DNA of 64,000 nt from the NCBI RefSeq assembly GCF_000715015.1, contig NZ_JMIW01000009.1:102396-166395 (forward strand), given 5' to 3'. The DNA comes from Erythrobacter longus (GTDB lineage: Bacteria; Pseudomonadota; Alphaproteobacteria; Sphingomonadales; Sphingomonadaceae). Positions 28,394 to 36,667 of the stretch are shown here, in pieces; positions within the stretch are counted from its first letter, which is position 1, and the number at the start of each line of letters is the position of its first letter. Position numbers and translations under genes: made by a program. The notes beneath the pieces are model-generated. The model saw nothing but the letters and a program-made list of their open reading frames with translations. It was not told the origin of the DNA and did not search any database.

Positions 28394-29443
28394 TTAGGCT
28401 GCGAGCGGCCGCCACCACTGTTCATTTTCGAGATACCAGCGCAGCGTTTGGCGCAGGCCCTCGTCAAAGCTGCGGGTCGCTGCATATCCAAGCTCGCCGC
28501 GCGCTTTGGTTTCATCAATCGCATAACGGCGATCATGGCCTGCACGGTCAGTCACAAAGGTCTTGAGCGTTTCGCTCTTCTGACCCTTGGCAGCGGGCGC
28601 GTCCGGGTAACGCTCACCAAGGCCCTCGACCTCTTCAAATGCCAGATCCACCTCGCGGCATATCGCGGCGATGACTTCGAGATTGGGCAGTTCTGCCCCG
28701 CCCCCGATATTGTAAGTTTCACCCGGCACGCCTTTTTCAAGGCAAGCCTCGATCCCGCGGCAATGGTCTTCGACATGCAACCAGTCGCGCACATTCATGC
28801 CATCGCCATATATAGGCAGGTTCTTGCCCGACAACGCGTTGAGGAAAAACAGCGGGATCAGCTTTTCAGGGTATTGGTAAGGACCGTAATTGTTCGAACA
28901 ATTGCTGGTCGTTACATTCAGGCCATAGGTGTGGTGATAGGCGCGGACCAGATGGTCAGACGCGGCTTTTGACGCGGAATAGGGCGAGTTTGGCGCATAG
29001 GGCGTCGTCTCGCTGAACGCGGGATCATCATTCCCAAGAGAGCCATATACCTCGTCGGTGGAGATGTGGTGAAAACGGTGATCTTTGCCATCGCCATCAA
29101 GCCAAACCGCCCGCGCTGCCTTCAAAAGTGAATTAGTGCCAAGGATGTTGGTGTCGATGAAAGCGTCGGGGCCCGTGATCGAGCGGTCGACATGGCTTTC
29201 CGCGGCAAAGTGCACAAGCGTGCTGATATCGCGTTCACGCAGCAGCTTTTCGACCAATTCCTGATCTCGAATATCACCTACGACAAGCTCTGCAAACGGC
29301 GCGTGCTCAATCGTTGAGCGATTGCCGGCATAGGTTAGTGCATCCAGCACGATCACATGGTCATCTGGATGATGCGCATTCCAATAATGCACAAAATTAC
29401 CGCCGATAAATCCAGCACCGCCGGTTACGAGCAAATTAGCCAA
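28394..29443 (-). CDS. rfbB: dTDP-glucose 4,6-dehydratase
   Basis: Second enzyme of dTDP-L-rhamnose synthesis, an extended short-chain dehydrogenase. NAD-binding GGAGFIGGNF opens the 349-residue protein. ISTDEVYGSLG contains the catalytic Asp-Glu pair and YSASKAASD the catalytic Tyr and Lys. SNCSNNYGPYQYPEKLIP and GDGMNVRDWLHVEDHC complete the family pattern. Its start overlaps the rfbD stop by 8 bases. Order in the transcript is rfbA-rfbC-rfbD-rfbB. Confidence 0.95.
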   Translation of the reverse strand: MANLLVTGGAGFIGGNFVHYWNAHHPDDHVIVLDALTYAGNRSTIEHAPFAELVVGDIRDQELVEKLLRERDISTLVHFAAESHVDRSITGPDAFIDTNILGTNSLLKAARAVWLDGDGKDHRFHHISTDEVYGSLGNDDPAFSETTPYAPNSPYSASKAASDHLVRAYHHTYGLNVTTSNCSNNYGPYQYPEKLIPLFFLNALSGKNLPIYGDGMNVRDWLHVEDHCRGIEACLEKGVPGETYNIGGGAELPNLEVIAAICREVDLAFEEVEGLGERYPDAPAAKGQKSETLKTFVTDRAGHDRRYAIDETKARGELGYAATRSFDEGLRQTLRWYLENEQWWRPLAA

Positions 29444-30293
29444 GAGCTTTTTCCTCTTTCAACATAGCGCGCAGATTCTCGCGCCAGGGAGTGTGCGTAT
29501 CGCCCAAAACCGTGCGCGTGGTGCTGCTGTCGAGCACAGAGAATGCGGGGCGGGTCGCAGGAGTTGGATAGTCAGAAGTGGTAATCGGCTTGATCGTTGG
29601 AATGCGCTCAATAAGGCCGATTTGCTGCGCTTCTTCTGCGATAGCGACGGCAAAGTCATACCAGCTGATTTCACCTGCATCGCTGTGATGGAAAGTCCCG
29701 GCAGCCCCTTTTTCGATCAAGCCCCAAATCGTGGTCGCAAGCCCGGTTGCCCAAGTCGGCGCGCCAATCTGGTCAGCCACAACGCCAAGCTCATCACGCT
29801 CTTTCATCAGGCGGATCATTGTGCGCACGAAATTTGCGCCGCCTGCCGCATAAACCCAGGCCGTTCGCACAAGGATGTCCTGGTCACGCAAATGGTCCTC
29901 GCCCGCTGCCTTGGTCCGGCCATAGGCGCTGATCGGGGCGCGCGCGTCGTCTGGCTGATACGCCTGTGATGAGGTGCCATCAAAGACAAAATCAGTCGAC
30001 ACATGGACAAGCTTGCCCCCCGACTGCTCCATCGCTTCGACCATAATCGCCACCGCATCAGAGTTTATCGCAAGGGCTAGGTCTTCTTCCTCTTCGGCCC
30101 GGTCAACCGCAGTGTAAGCCGCGGCGTTGATGATGATCTCAGGCGCCTCAACCGCGAGCCGTGCAGTCAGCATCGCGGCATCTGTGAGATCCACGTCATC
30201 CACGTCGATCGCGCTTATTTCAACTGTGCCGGGCGCTGTTGCCTGGAGCGCCCTGCCCAATTGTCCACCTGCTCCTGTGATCAAAACCCTCAT
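29436..30293 (-). CDS. rfbD: dTDP-4-dehydrorhamnose reductase
   Basis: Final enzyme of dTDP-L-rhamnose synthesis. The 285-residue short-chain dehydrogenase has GAGGQLGRAL at the N-terminus, NAAAYTAVDRAE, VSTDFVFDG and the catalytic YGRTKAAGE with Tyr and Lys. PTWATGLA lies in the substrate half. The start overlaps the rfbC stop by 4 bases, so the genes are translationally coupled. Confidence 0.94.
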   Translation of the reverse strand: MRVLITGAGGQLGRALQATAPGTVEISAIDVDDVDLTDAAMLTARLAVEAPEIIINAAAYTAVDRAEEEEDLALAINSDAVAIMVEAMEQSGGKLVHVSTDFVFDGTSSQAYQPDDARAPISAYGRTKAAGEDHLRDQDILVRTAWVYAAGGANFVRTMIRLMKERDELGVVADQIGAPTWATGLATTIWGLIEKGAAGTFHHSDAGEISWYDFAVAIAEEAQQIGLIERIPTIKPITTSDYPTPATRPAFSVLDSSTTRTVLGDTHTPWRENLRAMLKEEKALG

Positions 30294-30835
30294 GGAAAGA
30301 CCTTCACATCAGCCAGCGCCAACCCTTTGGCATCCTTTGCCGAAATGATCGGATCAAGGTTTTGGACAGGCCAATCAATCCCAACGGCTGGATCATCCCA
30401 TGCCAGAGTATGCTCTGATTGAGGGGCATAGGGCGCGGTGCATTTGTAGAGGAAATCGGTGTCGTCGCTAAGCGTTAAAAACCCATGCGCGAAACCTTCC
30501 GGCACCCAGAACATTCGCTTGTTTTCAGCGGAAAGCTCTACGCCGACCCATTTGCCAAAGGTGCTAGAACTTTCGCGAAGGTCGACCGCCACATCAAAAA
30601 CTGCGCCATTGGTAACTCTGACAAGCTTTCCTTGAGGGCCCGGATTCTGGAAGTGCAGCCCTCTTAGAACGCCCTTTTGCGAGCGGCTGTGATTGTCCTG
30701 TACAAAAGCAGTGTCGATGCCAGCGTCTTGAAAGGCAATCTCGTTCCATGTCTCCATGAAAAATCCGCGTTCGTCCCCAAAGACGCGCGGTTCGATGATG
30801 AGTACGCCATTGATAGCGGTTTCGATGATGTTCAC
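30290..30835 (-). CDS. rfbC: dTDP-4-dehydrorhamnose 3,5-epimerase
   Basis: Cupin-fold epimerase of 181 residues. The motifs [20 protein letters not shown] (two pieces) and KLVRV contain the conserved catalytic His and substrate-binding Arg. [11 protein letters not shown] and [20 protein letters not shown] are the usual active-site strand and loop. It is coupled by four-base overlaps to rfbA upstream and rfbD downstream. Confidence 0.95.
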   Translation of the reverse strand: MNIIETAINGVLIIEPRVFGDERGFFMETWNEIAFQDAGIDTAFVQDNHSRSQKGVLRGLHFQNPGPQGKLVRVTNGAVFDVAVDLRESSSTFGKWVGVELSAENKRMFWVPEGFAHGFLTLSDDTDFLYKCTAPYAPQSEHTLAWDDPAVGIDWPVQNLDPIISAKDAKGLALADVKVFP

Positions 30836-31722
30836 GGCAACACCGGCTTTTCAAGCAGCGCAAGCAGATACTCGCCATAACCCGACTTGCGCAGCGGCTC
30901 TGCAATCTGGGCCAACTGCGCATCAGAGATAAAGCCCTGACGCCAGGCGATTTCTTCAGGACAGGCAATTTTCAGGCCCTGGCGTTCCTCGGTAATGCGA
31001 ACATATGTCGCCGCATCGAGGAGCGAGGCATGGGTTCCGGTATCGAGCCATGCAAAACCGCGCCCCATGATCTCAACCGACATCGAGCCTTCATCAAGAT
31101 AGAGGCGGTTGAGATCGGTGATTTCAAGCTCGCCGCGCGGCGATGGTTTCAGGTCCCGGGCCCGGTCCACAACGGTTTCATCGTAGAAGTAAAGGCCCGT
31201 CACCGCGTAATTGGATTTGGGGTGGGCGGGCTTTTCCTCGATCGATATCGCACGGCCTTCACCGTCAAATTCAACCACGCCAAAGGCTTGCGGGTCCGTC
31301 ACACGGTAGGCGAATACGCTCGCACCTGTGTCCCGTGCGTTAGCGCTCCGCAAAATATCTGGCAGGCCGTGACCATAAAAAATGTTGTCGCCCAGGATCA
31401 GTGCACTGGGGCCGCCGGCAACGAAATCGGAGCCAATGTGAAATGCCTGCGCCAGACCTTCTGGCCGCGGCTGCTGCGCGTAGGAAAGGTTGACGCCAAA
31501 GTCGGACCCATCGCCAAGCACGCGCTGAAACTGCTCTGCATCTTCGGGCGTCGTGATGATCAAGATGTCTTGAATGCCCGCCAGCATCAACGTGCTGAGC
31601 GGATAGTAGATCATCGGCTTGTCGAAAATCGGCATCAACTGCTTCGACACGCCTTTGGTCAGCGGGTACAGCCGCGTGCCTGATCCCCCTGCGAGGATAA
31701 TTCCCTTGCGCGGTTTTGTCAC
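30832..31722 (-). CDS. rfbA: Glucose-1-phosphate thymidylyltransferase
   Basis: First enzyme of dTDP-rhamnose synthesis. The nucleotidyltransferase signature [17 protein letters not shown] opens the protein. [31 protein letters not shown] and [10 protein letters not shown] follow. No ATG fits the usual length. GTG 31722 is preceded at 7 bases by AAGGCG and gives 296 residues, the family norm; the frame is open to 31776. It is the first gene of the eight-gene leftward operon ending at the flippase. Confidence 0.93.
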   Translation of the reverse strand: MTKPRKGIILAGGSGTRLYPLTKGVSKQLMPIFDKPMIYYPLSTLMLAGIQDILIITTPEDAEQFQRVLGDGSDFGVNLSYAQQPRPEGLAQAFHIGSDFVAGGPSALILGDNIFYGHGLPDILRSANARDTGASVFAYRVTDPQAFGVVEFDGEGRAISIEEKPAHPKSNYAVTGLYFYDETVVDRARDLKPSPRGELEITDLNRLYLDEGSMSVEIMGRGFAWLDTGTHASLLDAATYVRITEERQGLKIACPEEIAWRQGFISDAQLAQIAEPLRKSGYGEYLLALLEKPVLP

Positions 31723-31917
31723 GATTTTCGCCTTGATTAACCCTACACCCTGAAAGCGCATTGTGCTTTGCAGCATGCCCTATAGGGGTCAAGGCTTAAT
31801 GTGTCCTTGTGGAGCGGGCTTGTTGCTATCGCTGGTAAATGCGTGGCATTTGTCGCATGGCACGGGGAAATTTACGGTGTTGGGATAACCCAACTTGGGA
31901 TCGAATTCGCTTATCCA

Positions 31918-33075
31918 ATGAACGACATTGCATCCATTGATGACTTTCTTGCCAAGTCCTTGCGCACGGTTCGGGCCGGGAACCTTGCGCCTTGGAAAAT
32001 GGATGGGTCGGTCAACTGGGAAACCGTTTGGAACCGCATCGAATACCACGGTATCGCCTTTCTCCTGAACGCACAGGCAAATCGTCTTACCACATGGCCG
32101 GAAGGCTTAATGGAACGCATGGCGGAAGAAGCGCGGCTCATCGCGCTTTGGGAAACCACCCATCATCATTGCGTCTCCAAAGTGCTCGATGGTCTTAGCA
32201 AAACCGGGGTTGAAGCCACGGTGATGAAAGGCACAGCGCTTGCCTATTCGCTGCATGAAGAGCCCGCCACGCGACGGCGCGGTGACACCGATTTGCTCGT
32301 GCAGCCCAAAGATCAGGAGCGCACCCGCGCGGTTCTTCAAAAGCTCGGCTGGTATCGCAAAGATGATCCGCATGGCCTCTATTATCAGGAAGGCTGGCTG
32401 CACGATGCAGCGGGATTTTTCGTGCATTCGATTGACCTGCATTGGGAGCCATCGGACAGGCCGGTGCTCCAGAGTATTTTGCCGCTCAGCGAATTTTTTG
32501 ACGACAGGCGCCCTGTCCCAAAGCTCCATCCCGCAGCGTATCGACCTCACCCTGCGTTGATGATCCTCCATGCAACGATCAATCAGAAATGGCACGCCTT
32601 GCATGGCTATCATTCAGAAAGTGGCCGGTTGACCAGTCCGCGTCGCCTGATCTGGTCGGTTGATCTGGATCTCCTTTGCCAAAGCATGGCGGATACAGAT
32701 TGGCAAAAGCTCGAAGCGCACTGTGATGCTCATGGCGTTGGCGCTCTGGTTGCTGAGGCCTTGCGCGGCATGCAGATCGACCTTGGAAACAGAGTTCCAG
32801 AGGCAAGCTTGGCCAAGTTTGAAGAGCGCCCACTTGATCCGACAATCGCCGCCTATTTCGCCAATCCGGACAGCCTGAGCCAGTTCTGGATCGACGTAAA
32901 GAAGGCCAGATCGCTCAGGCAAAAAGCATCGCTTGTGATCACACGCGCCTTTCCGCCTCGGGCGCATTTGGTTGAGAAGTATCCCGCATCTGCCAAATGG
33001 CCCACGGCATTCTTGCAAGGACGCCTGCTGATCGAAACCGCCGGAAGAGTGGTGCGGAAGGTAGGGTCACGGTGA
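31918..33075 (+). CDS. Nucleotidyltransferase-family protein (lasso tailoring type, PF14907-like)
   Basis: Probable tailoring enzyme of the lasso cluster, 385 residues from ATG 31918 (the frame is open to 31801). The nucleotidyltransferase core is seen as VMKGTALAYSLHEEPATRRRGDTDLLVQP, in parts. The G-x-A ... R-x-x-G-D-x-D-L-L-V pattern holds the metal-binding Asp pair. The rest is helical, with an HATINQKWH motif. In known clusters of this type, such as pseudomycoidin, a nucleotidyltransferase works with an HPr-kinase-like enzyme to modify the lasso peptide. Its stop overlaps the exporter start as GTGA. Confidence 0.75.
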   Translation: MNDIASIDDFLAKSLRTVRAGNLAPWKMDGSVNWETVWNRIEYHGIAFLLNAQANRLTTWPEGLMERMAEEARLIALWETTHHHCVSKVLDGLSKTGVEATVMKGTALAYSLHEEPATRRRGDTDLLVQPKDQERTRAVLQKLGWYRKDDPHGLYYQEGWLHDAAGFFVHSIDLHWEPSDRPVLQSILPLSEFFDDRRPVPKLHPAAYRPHPALMILHATINQKWHALHGYHSESGRLTSPRRLIWSVDLDLLCQSMADTDWQKLEAHCDAHGVGALVAEALRGMQIDLGNRVPEASLAKFEERPLDPTIAAYFANPDSLSQFWIDVKKARSLRQKASLVITRAFPPRAHLVEKYPASAKWPTAFLQGRLLIETAGRVVRKVGSR

Positions 33076-34727
33076 GCGCCTCGTTTTGGATTGAATGGGC
33101 CCGGCGATTTCGGTGGCAATTGGCTGGCATCAGCACGCTGACACTCTTGAGCTCGATCGCGACATTGGCTGTGCCGTGGCTTGCGGCAAACGCATTGGGA
33201 GCGATCGTTTCATCGCCGGGTGAAGCACCAGATCTTAGTCAAACGCTGATCATTTTGGTGATTGTTCTGGCGCTTCTCACGGGGCTGAATATCGCCGCTG
33301 CGATCCAATCTGAGCATGCCTCCACTCGTATACTCACCGATCTTCGCAAGCGGATTTATGAGCATGTCCAGATCATGCCGCTGAGTTTCCATGATGAGCA
33401 GCGCTCGGGCGATGTTCTCGCACTCACCTCCTACGAAGTGGGTAACTTGAGCGATTTTCTCGCCAGCACCCTTGCCAATGCACCGGCGATCTTGCTGACC
33501 ACTCTTGGGGCAATCGCGATCCTTTATTGGATCGACCCAGTCATGGCTTTGATCGTGCCGCTTCTGGTTCCAGCTTTTGCGATTATGATCCGCCTCACAG
33601 GGCGGCAATTGCGCGGCCTTTCCGGAAAAGTGCGCGCTGCCGAAGTCGAACTTGTCGCAATTGCAGAACGCGACCTTGAGATTTTGCCAGCGATCAAGGC
33701 GTTCGCCACCGAAGATCACCACACCTCACATTTTGCAAAAGCGGCGGAAAACGCGCGGGTCTACGCGCTCAAGCAGGCTCAGCTTAAGGCCTTTATTGGC
33801 CCTGTCATGGCCTTTATCGCAGCGCTTGCTGCAATCGGAGTTCTCATGATCGGAAGCGGCGCGCTCACCGGCGAGGCCTCTTCGCCCTCAGAGGTGTTCG
33901 CCTTCTTGCTTTACGCCGCTTTGCTGACACGGCCCGCTGGCGCTCTCGCCACGATGTACTCGTCCTATCAAATGGCTCGTGGGACGCTTGCGCGGCTGGA
34001 GACAGTGCTCGCATTCGATCCAGAACCCGGACACAATGATGGTCTTGGTATCACGCGAGCGAAAGGTGCGATCAGCTTTGAAAACCTCAGCTTCTCATAC
34101 CCTAATCGCGCACCCGTTCTGTCCAATCTCAACCTCAAGATTGAGCCGGGTGAAACCATCGCGGTTACCGGTGAGAACGGCGTGGGCAAATCGACATTGG
34201 TGCGGTTGCTCCTGCGGTTTTACGAGGCTGGGTCTGGCCGGATCACGCTGGATGGGACCGACATATCTGAGTTTCAGATACGCGAATTCAGGCGCCAGTT
34301 TGGATATGTTCCCCAACGCGCTTTGCTTTTCAACGGGTCGATTGCAGACAATATCGTGTTTGGCCAACCTTCCGAAGACCAGCAACAACAGATCAAAACG
34401 GCCGCACGAATGGCGCAAGTCGACCGGTTTTTGGCAGATCTGCCCGATGGACTGAACACGCAAATCGGCGATCACGGCGTAAAACTTTCAGGCGGACAGC
34501 GACAGCGCATTGCCCTTGCAAGAGCGCTCTTTGCGAATCCCCCAATTATGATTTTGGACGAAGCGACCAGCATGTATGATCTGGAAAGCGAGGCTGCTTT
34601 CGTTGAGGAATGTGTTGAGGTTTTGAAGGACAGAACAGTTATTCTGATCACGCACCGACCAGCCAGCCTGAAACTTGCTGACCGCGTCATTAAACTTGGC
34701 ACCGAAGGGGTGCGCGAACTCAGCTGA
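33072..34727 (+). CDS. Lasso-peptide ABC exporter (LasD-like)
   Basis: Half-size ABC exporter of 551 residues starting at GTG 33072 and overlapping the previous stop. Six membrane helices occupy about residues 10-290. The ATPase domain has Walker A GENGVGKST, signature LSGGQRQR, Walker B PIMILDEATS and switch LITHRP. The D-loop reads SMYD where SxLD is usual, a small deviation. No N-terminal C39 peptidase domain is present, as expected for lasso exporters. It probably secretes the mature peptide and confers immunity. Convergent with the B1 gene, 22 bases apart. Confidence 0.85.
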   Translation: MSASFWIEWARRFRWQLAGISTLTLLSSIATLAVPWLAANALGAIVSSPGEAPDLSQTLIILVIVLALLTGLNIAAAIQSEHASTRILTDLRKRIYEHVQIMPLSFHDEQRSGDVLALTSYEVGNLSDFLASTLANAPAILLTTLGAIAILYWIDPVMALIVPLLVPAFAIMIRLTGRQLRGLSGKVRAAEVELVAIAERDLEILPAIKAFATEDHHTSHFAKAAENARVYALKQAQLKAFIGPVMAFIAALAAIGVLMIGSGALTGEASSPSEVFAFLLYAALLTRPAGALATMYSSYQMARGTLARLETVLAFDPEPGHNDGLGITRAKGAISFENLSFSYPNRAPVLSNLNLKIEPGETIAVTGENGVGKSTLVRLLLRFYEAGSGRITLDGTDISEFQIREFRRQFGYVPQRALLFNGSIADNIVFGQPSEDQQQQIKTAARMAQVDRFLADLPDGLNTQIGDHGVKLSGGQRQRIALARALFANPPIMILDEATSMYDLESEAAFVEECVEVLKDRTVILITHRPASLKLADRVIKLGTEGVRELS

Positions 34728-34749
34728 TTAGGGTCAGGACCCTAGGTGA

Positions 34750-35031
34750 TCAGGCGGCCTTGGCAGCAATCAATGCCTGTTCTTGCAATTGTGTAGCAAG
34801 GGCGATGAGATCGGCTTCTATACGTTCACGCGGGGCATCAAATTCGTTTTCAATCTGATCGCAAATCGCGTTCAAATCTCGCAAGCCATCCGCCAGCAAT
34901 TCCCAAATGCGTGCACCCACCGCATCAAGTCCAAAATACTGCCCGGAATTCAAATCAAGCAGCACAAGCTCGCCGCTGACTTCGCGTACAACCACATCTT
35001 CGGACACTGTAAATTGATCAGTGAGTTGCAT
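34750..35031 (-). CDS. PqqD-family RiPP recognition element (lasso B1)
   Basis: Stand-alone peptide-binding protein of 93 residues. The winged-helix pattern VVVREVSGELVLLDLNSGQYFGLDAVGARIWELL, split in two, is typical of PqqD/lasso B1 proteins. The Y/F-x-L-D-x-x-G-x-x-I-W core is intact. It binds the YxxP region of the precursor leader and brings it to the B2 protease and cyclase. It is 30 bases downstream of the kinase gene and likely shares its transcript. Ends in KAA. Confidence 0.88.
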   Translation of the reverse strand: MQLTDQFTVSEDVVVREVSGELVLLDLNSGQYFGLDAVGARIWELLADGLRDLNAICDQIENEFDAPRERIEADLIALATQLQEQALIAAKAA

Positions 35032-35061
35032 GAAAAAGCCCCAAAATCGCTCAATATTTCA

Positions 35062-35934
35062 TCACCGTAAGCTGGAAAAAGCCTCCAGCACGGCGCTGCG
35101 TACTCGCGGCAGTTCTGCGTAGTCGCGGGTAAAGTCAAGAGCATAGCACGCGATGTCCTGAGACAGGTCAGCCATGCGAGTGAAATGCCCCTTCAGCCTC
35201 GCCTTGTCCGTTACATCAAGAATAAAAGCGTGCGGCATCAGCGCACCGAGAGCCTCCTGGCTTGAGAGCTGGCGGATCGAAAGCGGCGCGGCGTGATCGG
35301 TGCCTAGCAGGAATATTTGGCGCAACGGCGCTTGGGCCTGTGCAAATGGCAGCGCTTTGCCCGCTTCAACGTCTTGTTTGAGATCATCGTTTTCGAATTC
35401 AGTGTCATCACCGAGCAAGAACCGGGCGCTGTCTGCAAATAGCCTCAGCTTTGAGCGTTTAGGCTTCAACCAATATGTGCCATCTTCAAGTCTCAGATCA
35501 ATCACATCTTCAGTGAGAAACGGAAAACCGGCACGGGCAAACGACCCGGCAAGCGTCGTCTTTCCGCCCCTTGAAAGACCAAGAAATGCGATGACACCGT
35601 CTTCGGCTGTTCCCGACTTGCTGGCCGGAGCGACTACTGCGCTACCGTGCAGGTAGAGACCTCCGTGATGGTTGCCCAAAATTGGCTCAATCGCATTATG
35701 GTAGAGATTGGTGAGCGTTTGCCCGTCACAGTCCGGGGTGGGCCAACCCGTAATAGCGAAGGTCTCGCCCTCGCGCTGTAGACTAAAATCGGCCTGGCCC
35801 GGAAACCTAATCAAGAAACCAGATCCCTCACGGCGAAACTCCGCCATACACACACCGCCGGGCGCAACCCACCGATCGTAGGGTTCGTTTATCAGCGCCG
35901 ATTGTTCCCGCGGTGTCTCTTGCATCCAAGTCAT
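35062..35934 (-). CDS. HPr-kinase-like lasso peptide kinase
   Basis: Probable phosphotransferase that modifies the lasso precursor, 290 residues. ATG 35934 (MTWMQETPRE) has AGGCAGG upstream; TTG 35955 is an alternative. LYLHGSAVV and the P-loop FLGLSRGGKTT with LTEDVI downstream match the HPr kinase/phosphorylase fold, without the N-terminal domain of real HprK. Related enzymes phosphorylate a C-terminal serine in paeninodin and were reported from Sphingobium. No HPr gene is nearby. First gene of the K-B1 transcript. Confidence 0.85.
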   Translation of the reverse strand: MTWMQETPREQSALINEPYDRWVAPGGVCMAEFRREGSGFLIRFPGQADFSLQREGETFAITGWPTPDCDGQTLTNLYHNAIEPILGNHHGGLYLHGSAVVAPASKSGTAEDGVIAFLGLSRGGKTTLAGSFARAGFPFLTEDVIDLRLEDGTYWLKPKRSKLRLFADSARFLLGDDTEFENDDLKQDVEAGKALPFAQAQAPLRQIFLLGTDHAAPLSIRQLSSQEALGALMPHAFILDVTDKARLKGHFTRMADLSQDIACYALDFTRDYAELPRVRSAVLEAFSSLR

Positions 35935-35955
35935 AGCGCCTGCCTCTAACCGCAA

Positions 35956-36390
35956 GTCATCCCATGTTCCAAGGCCGAGTTTGAATAGTTACGCCAACGC
36001 AATTTGTCATTCTCGAATGCTCGCACCCAAAAAAAATCGAAAAAAGTGTAAAATTGCAGCAATTTGGCCGATCTGCGCTGCAGTGCAGCATCGCTGAGCT
36101 CTCCGAAAATCGCGAGCCTTGTGCGAATCACTTACCAACAAATGCAGAGCGTGGTTCAATCCAAGCGAGCAAAGATTTCGATCAGCAGCAAGATCGGCGC
36201 TCATTTTTGTTGAAGAGTAAGCGCGCGATCCAGCGCGCAGCTTCATCGAGTAAGCAGACGCGGCTCGTTAGCGTGCGCCGGTCAGCCGATAAACAAACGT
36301 CGCCAAAAAGTCAGCAGCGCATGTCAACTCTCTATGCCAGGGTAAAGCAAAAGTGAAAAACCAATTAAAATCAGCTGCTTACGCCCCAAA
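35956..36390. other. Intergenic region between the lasso precursor terminator and the kinase gene
   Basis: About 430 bases without a convincing gene. Two overlapping minus-strand frames and one plus-strand frame (36054-36356) are Cys/Arg/Ser-rich with no ribosome site and no recognisable motif. None carries the lasso YxxP leader motif. The left end holds a candidate promoter for the kinase gene. Otherwise I see nothing. Confidence 0.5.
35982..36010 (-). promoter_or_regulatory. Candidate promoter for the kinase-B1 operon
   Basis: On the minus strand ATGACA (complement of 36005-36010), 17 bases, then TATTCA (complement of 35982-35987). It ends about 48 bases before the kinase ATG. Found by eye; moderate match. 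Confidence 0.35.
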
Positions 36391-36420
36391 ACAAAAAGGC
36401 ACCCCCAGTGGGGGTGCCTT
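36391..36420 (-). terminator. Rho-independent terminator of the lasso precursor gene
   Basis: Read on the minus strand, AAGGCACCCCC and GGGGGTGCC pair around a three-base loop, followed by a T-rich run (TTTTTGTTTT). It lies about 50 bases downstream of the precursor stop. It would uncouple the highly expressed precursor transcript from the kinase-B1 genes. Confidence 0.88.
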
Positions 36421-36470
36421 GAAGTTTCAGTCTGCATCAACGCCTTAAAGCGTCGGTAAGACCGATGAAT

Positions 36471-36599
36471 TTAGAAGCGTGAGTTAGACGCCGCACCATC
36501 ACGGAAACGGGTCTGGCTTCCGCCGGTGAGGTTACGAACCGAACCAAATACGGTCAGCTTCGGAGCCTCATACTTCGCTTTTTCAAAAGTCTTAATCAT
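36471..36599 (-). CDS. Lasso peptide precursor (LasA-like), 42 residues
   Basis: Small gene read directly from the sequence. It starts at ATG 36599 with AGGA seven bases upstream and stops at TAA 36471. The leader carries YEAPKLTVFGSVRNLT, which fits the lasso leader rule Y-x-x-P-x-L-x-x-x-G-x(5)-T exactly. With the conserved Thr at position -2, the predicted core is GSQTRFRDGAASNSRF. Gly1 and Asp8 can form an eight-residue macrolactam ring, leaving an eight-residue tail. Genes for B1, B2, cyclase, kinase, nucleotidyltransferase and exporter surround it. The cyclase gene ends 41 bases upstream and a strong terminator follows. If cleavage came one residue earlier the ring would have nine residues. 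Confidence 0.9.
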   Translation of the reverse strand: MIKTFEKAKYEAPKLTVFGSVRNLTGGSQTRFRDGAASNSRF

Positions 36600-36637
36600 T
36601 GATTCTTCCTGTCCAATTGCACCCCAGTGGCAGGGTT

Positions 36638-36667
36638 AATTTAGCCTGTGTGGTTAGCTTGATACAA
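36638..36667 (-). promoter_or_regulatory. Candidate promoter of the lasso precursor gene
   Basis: Minus strand TTGTAT (complement of 36662-36667), 18 bases, TAAATT (complement of 36638-36643). It overlaps the cyclase stop codon and ends 38 bases before the precursor ATG. Weak -35 box; by-eye assignment. Confidence 0.3.

Noticed and set aside
34550..34600. SMYD in place of the usual SxLD after Walker B of the lasso exporter, considered as a sign of inactivity
   Set aside because: Walker A, signature and catalytic Glu are intact, so a change of one D-loop residue does not show loss of function.
36054..36356. A 100-codon plus-strand frame between the lasso precursor and kinase genes, considered as a second precursor or regulator
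   Set aside because: Ser/Gln/Arg-rich composition, no ribosome site, no YxxP leader motif and no hydrophobic or HTH pattern.
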